DNA from: Psettodes erumei
Taxonomy: Eukaryota > Chordata > Actinopteri > Pleuronectiformes > Psettodidae
Assembly (NCBI GenBank): GCA_016785225.1
Contig: JAFBJZ010000344.1
Span: 2,605,501 to 2,669,500 of the forward strand
DNA length: 64,000 bases
Reading direction: 5' to 3'
The position numbers were made by a program, and so were the translations under genes. The notes beneath the pieces were generated by a model that worked only from the letters and a program-made list of their open reading frames with translations, was not told the origin of the DNA and searched no databases. This document shows, piece by piece, positions 60,130 through 64,000 of the stretch. Position 1 is the stretch's first letter; each line of letters starts with the position of its first letter.

Positions 60130-62579
60130 CTCACACTCAGAGCCACCCTGTTGGGGCGTCCCGTCCTAGCTGTGGTTGTTGCTCTTCCACTCGACCGCAG
60201 AATTCACAACAACCTCCCAGAATAGAGCGACGTGGTGGTGGCATTAAAACACAGATCCACCCTTTCCCAGTGTTCACTGAGCGCTTTTATAAGCGGCTCG
60301 ATGAAAACGAGCAGCCTTTCTTTTTTTCATTTTCATTTAAAATACCCCAACACGTCCACGCAGAATTTTACGCACACCTCTGGGAACGCAATTAGAGAGC
60401 AACCGCTCAGTTTTAAGAATTCATCAAAACCCAGTGAAGAAATCAACAAAGACCCAATATCTTCCCCAGTGTTTTATTCCAAAGCATTCATGTGGGATAT
60501 TTACAGCCTTGTTTTCTCATGTAAACACTACATCTGAGAGGGAAGACTGGGAGCTCTGTTGGAATTCTGCATCTACTTACCACCAGTGTTCCTGCAGACC
60601 CAGTTTGCCTCTGTCACTCAGAGGAGGAGGAAGTCTATAGAACCTTTGCCACTGTAGTGCTAAGGCTGTGAAAGGAAAACCTCATTTACTTCAATGGCTT
60701 TTCCCCAGTCACCACCGAAAGTGTGTGTTTGTCACCATGTGTGAATGAAGAGCTGAATTTTAAAAGATTGTTTTTCCAGTGAGGCTGTTTACTTCAGTTG
60801 ACTGTCAAAGGGGCTCATTGTCTTTGAGTGGTGTGGCCAACTGCTAATTGTTGAACAGAATAGTTGGAATTCACAAATGGTTGTGGTAATGGCTCATGCA
60901 TACAGTCAAATTAAATGATAACAAGATTATGTTTTAGATTAAATCTTTGTTGCCCCTCTATAGCTCATATTCATTAAATTATCAAAGGGTTGGTTTGCCC
61001 AAATTATAAAAGGAGTATATTTTCTCACTTACCCTTAGGGGTATGTAAACATGCAAATAGTTGTGGTGTTACTAAAAGAGGACATTTTCTGCTGTCAGTC
61101 CAATACGATGGAGGTGAAGGGTATAATGATTGTTGGGCGCAGAGCATTCACAAATTACATTTTAACAGCGACATTCCTCTCTAGAGTAGCTGCTCCCGTT
61201 AGTCTGCATAATCCACAGATCCATGCATCTTTCAATCTGCAATCTTCAAAAACCATTCACAGCAATTACCATCTAATGTCATGATTATAACAAAGCCATG
61301 TCGATAACTCAGGAAGATTGTAATAACATGGAGGAAGACAAGGCCAACATTCCCCAAAACCAGATGAACGTTCTATTTGAAGGATGTAAACTGATATTTA
61401 GTGATGACAAAGTCGAAATTTCTAATTTATGAAGGTCTTTCAGGGACAAATGATTTTCACATTTTCTGCGCTTGTCTCGTAATTTTTTGATAGCAGCAAA
61501 GAGTTCAGTAAAGAGATACTGAAATCATTTGGAACAGAAGTTCTTTTGTCACATTATATATGTGATCAATATCCCAGACAGAGCTGCAGCACAGGATGAG
61601 TACAGTTTGGGCCCATCAGCAGGACAGCTGTCACGTGGAAATGTCAGCATGCAAACATTTCCACCACTGATGGCTGGACTGATGACAGCGTGAAGCAACT
61701 GAAACATAAGACTTAAGTGGAAGAGACTATGATATGAACAATTTGATTCAGCTTTGTTAGATCGCAGTAGAAGCAGAACTCTGTGTCTGACTCTCGAAGC
61801 CTGAGCACAGCTATGTGCATGGCTTGATACGGCGATGAGTGAGCAGTCTGTTCCTTTCTGCCCTTTCTATATTCACGTCCTATGCATGTCCTGTACAAAC
61901 AATATGCAGGATGTTAAGGGAAACGATTCCCAGAGGGCAGTCGTCTACGCATCAGATGCGCATGTAGGAGCATGGGTGGGAGAAAACGTCGACGGTGATG
62001 GTCGTCGTTGTGCTCTCGACTCATGGTTTTGGCATTCCAGAGGTGCGGGATGATAGTAACCGAGAAGGAATGGCGAGGGGATGAGTAATTGCATAGCCAT
62101 ACACAACCAGGCCTGCCCCTGCGACGCGAGAGCAGCCAGAGGCTCTCCACTGTAATTGGTGGATTATTCAGGGATTCACCGCACCACAGCAACCAACATC
62201 ATGAATACTAGGTATAAATCGTTTGACTGGTTTTCACAGACTCACCAGCTCAGAACATTTTTGGTTAACCATTCACGGATTTGTTAATATCAGTGCAATC
62301 CCTATAGGTAAAGCAGTTTTGAAAACAATTGGTGAACCCCATAATTAACTTTAAAGCACATCTGTTTCATGGTGATATTGTACATGGGGACAGCAGGCAT
62401 GTAATTTCACGACACACACGAGCAAGGGAAAAACAACTTGGCTGCTGCTTTTCACGAGAATTGCCCAGAGCTCCAAGTAGAAGGCAGGGATTGCTTTAAT
62501 TAAAAAGTGTCTTTTTACAGAGTGCAAAAGTCTGGAGCTGCAGGAATGTTGTTTTCATTCTCTGATCCTCTCAGGGCCC

Positions 62580-62640
62580 CCCTCTCTTTCTTTCTTCCTT
62601 TTTTTTCCTTCTTTCTTTCTTTCCCTCCTTACCCCCCCAC
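62580..62640. repeat. CTTT/CCTT-rich pyrimidine tract
   Basis: Sixty-base low-complexity pyrimidine stretch ending in a poly-C run, in the last visible tns3 intron. Confidence 0.85.
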
Positions 62641-62741
62641 CCCCACCCCCCAGTGGGGTAGTCCCCTAATGCAGGGCAAGAGGTCGGGTTACTGCTTTCC
62701 TCCGGCCTGCCCCCATGCTTAAACTCCGCCCCACTTGTTTA

Positions 62742-62762
62742 CATTCCTCTGCCCTTATTTGG
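62742..62762 (+). promoter_or_regulatory. Adjacent MCAT (TEAD) and CArG (SRF) sites: candidate internal tns3 promoter
   Basis: CATTCCT at 62742-62748 matches the TEAD/MCAT core. CCTTATTTGG at 62753-62762 is a perfect CC(A/T)6GG CArG box four bases later. They lie about 135 bases upstream of an ATG (62896) that opens a 34-codon frame ending exactly at a strong donor (62997/62998). Binding and promoter activity are inferred. Confidence 0.45.
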
Positions 62763-62895
62763 AGATCTCAAGGCCCCCCCCTCCTCCTTGTGTGGAGTGC
62801 AAACACTCTCACCTTCTCAGCAGAGAAAGAAAGCAGGGCCAACTTATTCGAACTCCCGTGATTTGACCCTGACCATTATCTGCCAGTTTAAAGCC

Positions 62896-62997
62896 ATGTT
62901 CGCTCTCGTGAGTCTGCGTGGCCTTTCCTCCTCTTCAAGTTTTGCTTTACCCGAGACAGGGATTGCCTTGTGTGCTTACCTGGCAGTGGCAGCGAAG
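62896..62997 (+). CDS. Candidate alternative first coding exon of tns3 (34 codons)
   Basis: ATG in context GCCATGT opens MFALVSLRGLSSSSSFALPE, continuing through a hydrophobic stretch to GCGAAG|GTAAGA, a consensus donor. The donor phase is 0, but the exon that normally follows residue 340 needs phase 1. The frame could therefore only join a different exon, or the exon may be non-coding. I recognise no homology, and it could be chance. Confidence 0.25.
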
Positions 62998-64000
62998 GTA
63001 AGAGATACTTTTTTTCTGTCTTGAGACAGATGGGTGGCCACACAGTGTGTGTGTGCGTACTTGGGGGGGGGCAGGGAAAAGAGAAGAGAGGCAGGATTAT
63101 AGGGGTGACGGAGAAAGATGGCCGGCGTTGAGGGAAAAGGGAAACATCTGTCATAAAGCCTGCTTCCACCTTCCTCGAAGGGAATGTTACGAGAGGGGTT
63201 TGTTGGGAAAACTCCCGGCGGAGCTGACCTGCACGGAGGCCTGAGTCAAGGGTAGGGGGCGGAGGGGAGGGGGCGGGCAGGCCATACATACAGGAGCTTT
63301 CTTGAAAAAAAAAAAAAGAAAAGGAGGAGGGGGCGCTTTTATCATGCGTGTCTGGTATTCAGATCCTGCAGTCATGGTTTGTCTGAAAGGCAGGTACTGA
63401 AGGTGGTAGACAGAGGGAGAAGCACAGGACTCACGTTCCAGTTCTTTTGTTGAGACAGAGGGAGAGTTGACAGTGAAACAGCAGCTTTCGCCTACTCAGC
63501 TGCACTGCTCACATGCACTTGGAATTCTTTTTGCCACCCTCAAGTAAGTCTTGCACGACTGAACTTGATTTTTTTCGCTTTTTTTTTATTGTTGTCTATG
63601 TCGTCATGGATTTGACTCTGCCTTGCAAGAATGACTGACCTCTGTGAGTTCTTTTTTACTTCTGGGGATTAAGGAGGTTGTTTGGACATATGCTGGGGGT
63701 CAGGGGGCAAGTAAGAGGGAGTAGGGCGGCTTAATCACAGCAGCGTGAGGAATGCAGGGGTTAGACTCTGAAGATCCACAGCCGTCAGACTCTTGCAGTG
63801 GCATACAGCGGCTTGAACACCTCTTATATAACCTCAGCATATCTGCTGAACACCCTGCATACACCAGCAAATTGGCAGTTCACCTGATGGCCTGCTGGGA
63901 GAAAGAGTTGTTATGGCAATATGAATGGAACATCTTTGCTTGTACAAGATCAGATTTGAATATCAAATGCAGTCGTGTGTTGTGTTTCCTGACAAATCTA

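Larger units (their letters stand above)
59447..64000 (+). other. tns3: Downstream intron of tns3, open at the right edge
   Basis: No exon matching the expected continuation (a phase-1 exon of the type following DGE in tensins) was found. Contents are an (AC)n run at 60109-60129, a pyrimidine tract at 62580-62640, and the promoter-like segment at 62735-63000 described separately. Confidence 0.6.

Noticed and set aside
60000..60395. 131-codon plus-strand open frame in the last tns3 intron
   Set aside because: It runs through a CA repeat and shows no tensin similarity and no in-frame splice sites matching phase 1.
1..64000. CRISPR arrays, operons, prokaryotic signals, tRNA or rRNA genes
   Set aside because: The window is vertebrate nuclear DNA. 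No direct-repeat array, no tRNA A/B-box arrangement and no rRNA-like segment was seen by eye.

Overview
The window is vertebrate nuclear DNA, almost certainly from a teleost fish. Small phase-compatible exons with GT-AG introns, many dinucleotide microsatellites, decayed non-LTR retrotransposons and a fold-back repeat of the kind common in percomorph genomes all point that way. Three protein-coding genes are recognisable from their spliced products. The species cannot be named from the sequence.

Layout. (1) 1-23542, minus strand: the 5' half of slc22a23, an orphan organic-ion-transporter-like MFS protein. Five coding exons (about 331 codons) are spread over 22 kb, and the 3' exons lie beyond the left edge. 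Its 12.5-kb third intron holds two dead LINE fragments. (2) 23543-29892: a 6.3-kb intergenic gap between divergent genes, with only simple repeats visible. (3) 29893-45114, plus strand: a complete desmoplakin gene (dsp). It has 24 coding exons, a predicted protein of 2715 residues, and the mammalian architecture of plakin domain, coiled-coil rod, three plakin-repeat domains and a Gly-Ser-Arg tail. A poly(A) signal lies about 0.4 kb after the stop. (4) 46.4-64 kb, plus strand: the 5' half of a tensin gene closest to TNS3. It has a GC-rich non-coding first exon, a 7.2-kb first intron, and eleven coding exons for the PTEN-like phosphatase/C2 region (340 codons). The downstream part runs off the right edge. 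A possible second promoter lies in the last visible intron.

How the genes relate. Desmoplakin anchors intermediate filaments to desmosomes, and tensin links integrin adhesions to actin. Slc22a23 is an unrelated membrane transporter-like protein. In human, SLC22A23 and DSP lie in the same chromosome band region (6p25-p24) and TNS3 is on chromosome 7, so the neighbourhood is partly conserved and partly rearranged. Neither the dsp ohnolog (a or b) nor the tns3 copy can be decided from this window alone.

I found no sign of an undescribed biological system. The most informative observations are a desmoplakin-II-type internal splice donor conserved at the expected place, a shortened rod lacking a block that is duplicated in human, a GC-AG intron in dsp, and a candidate CArG/MCAT-driven internal promoter in the tensin gene. 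Exon boundaries were placed by hand from reading frame, splice consensus and remembered family sequences, with no database search.
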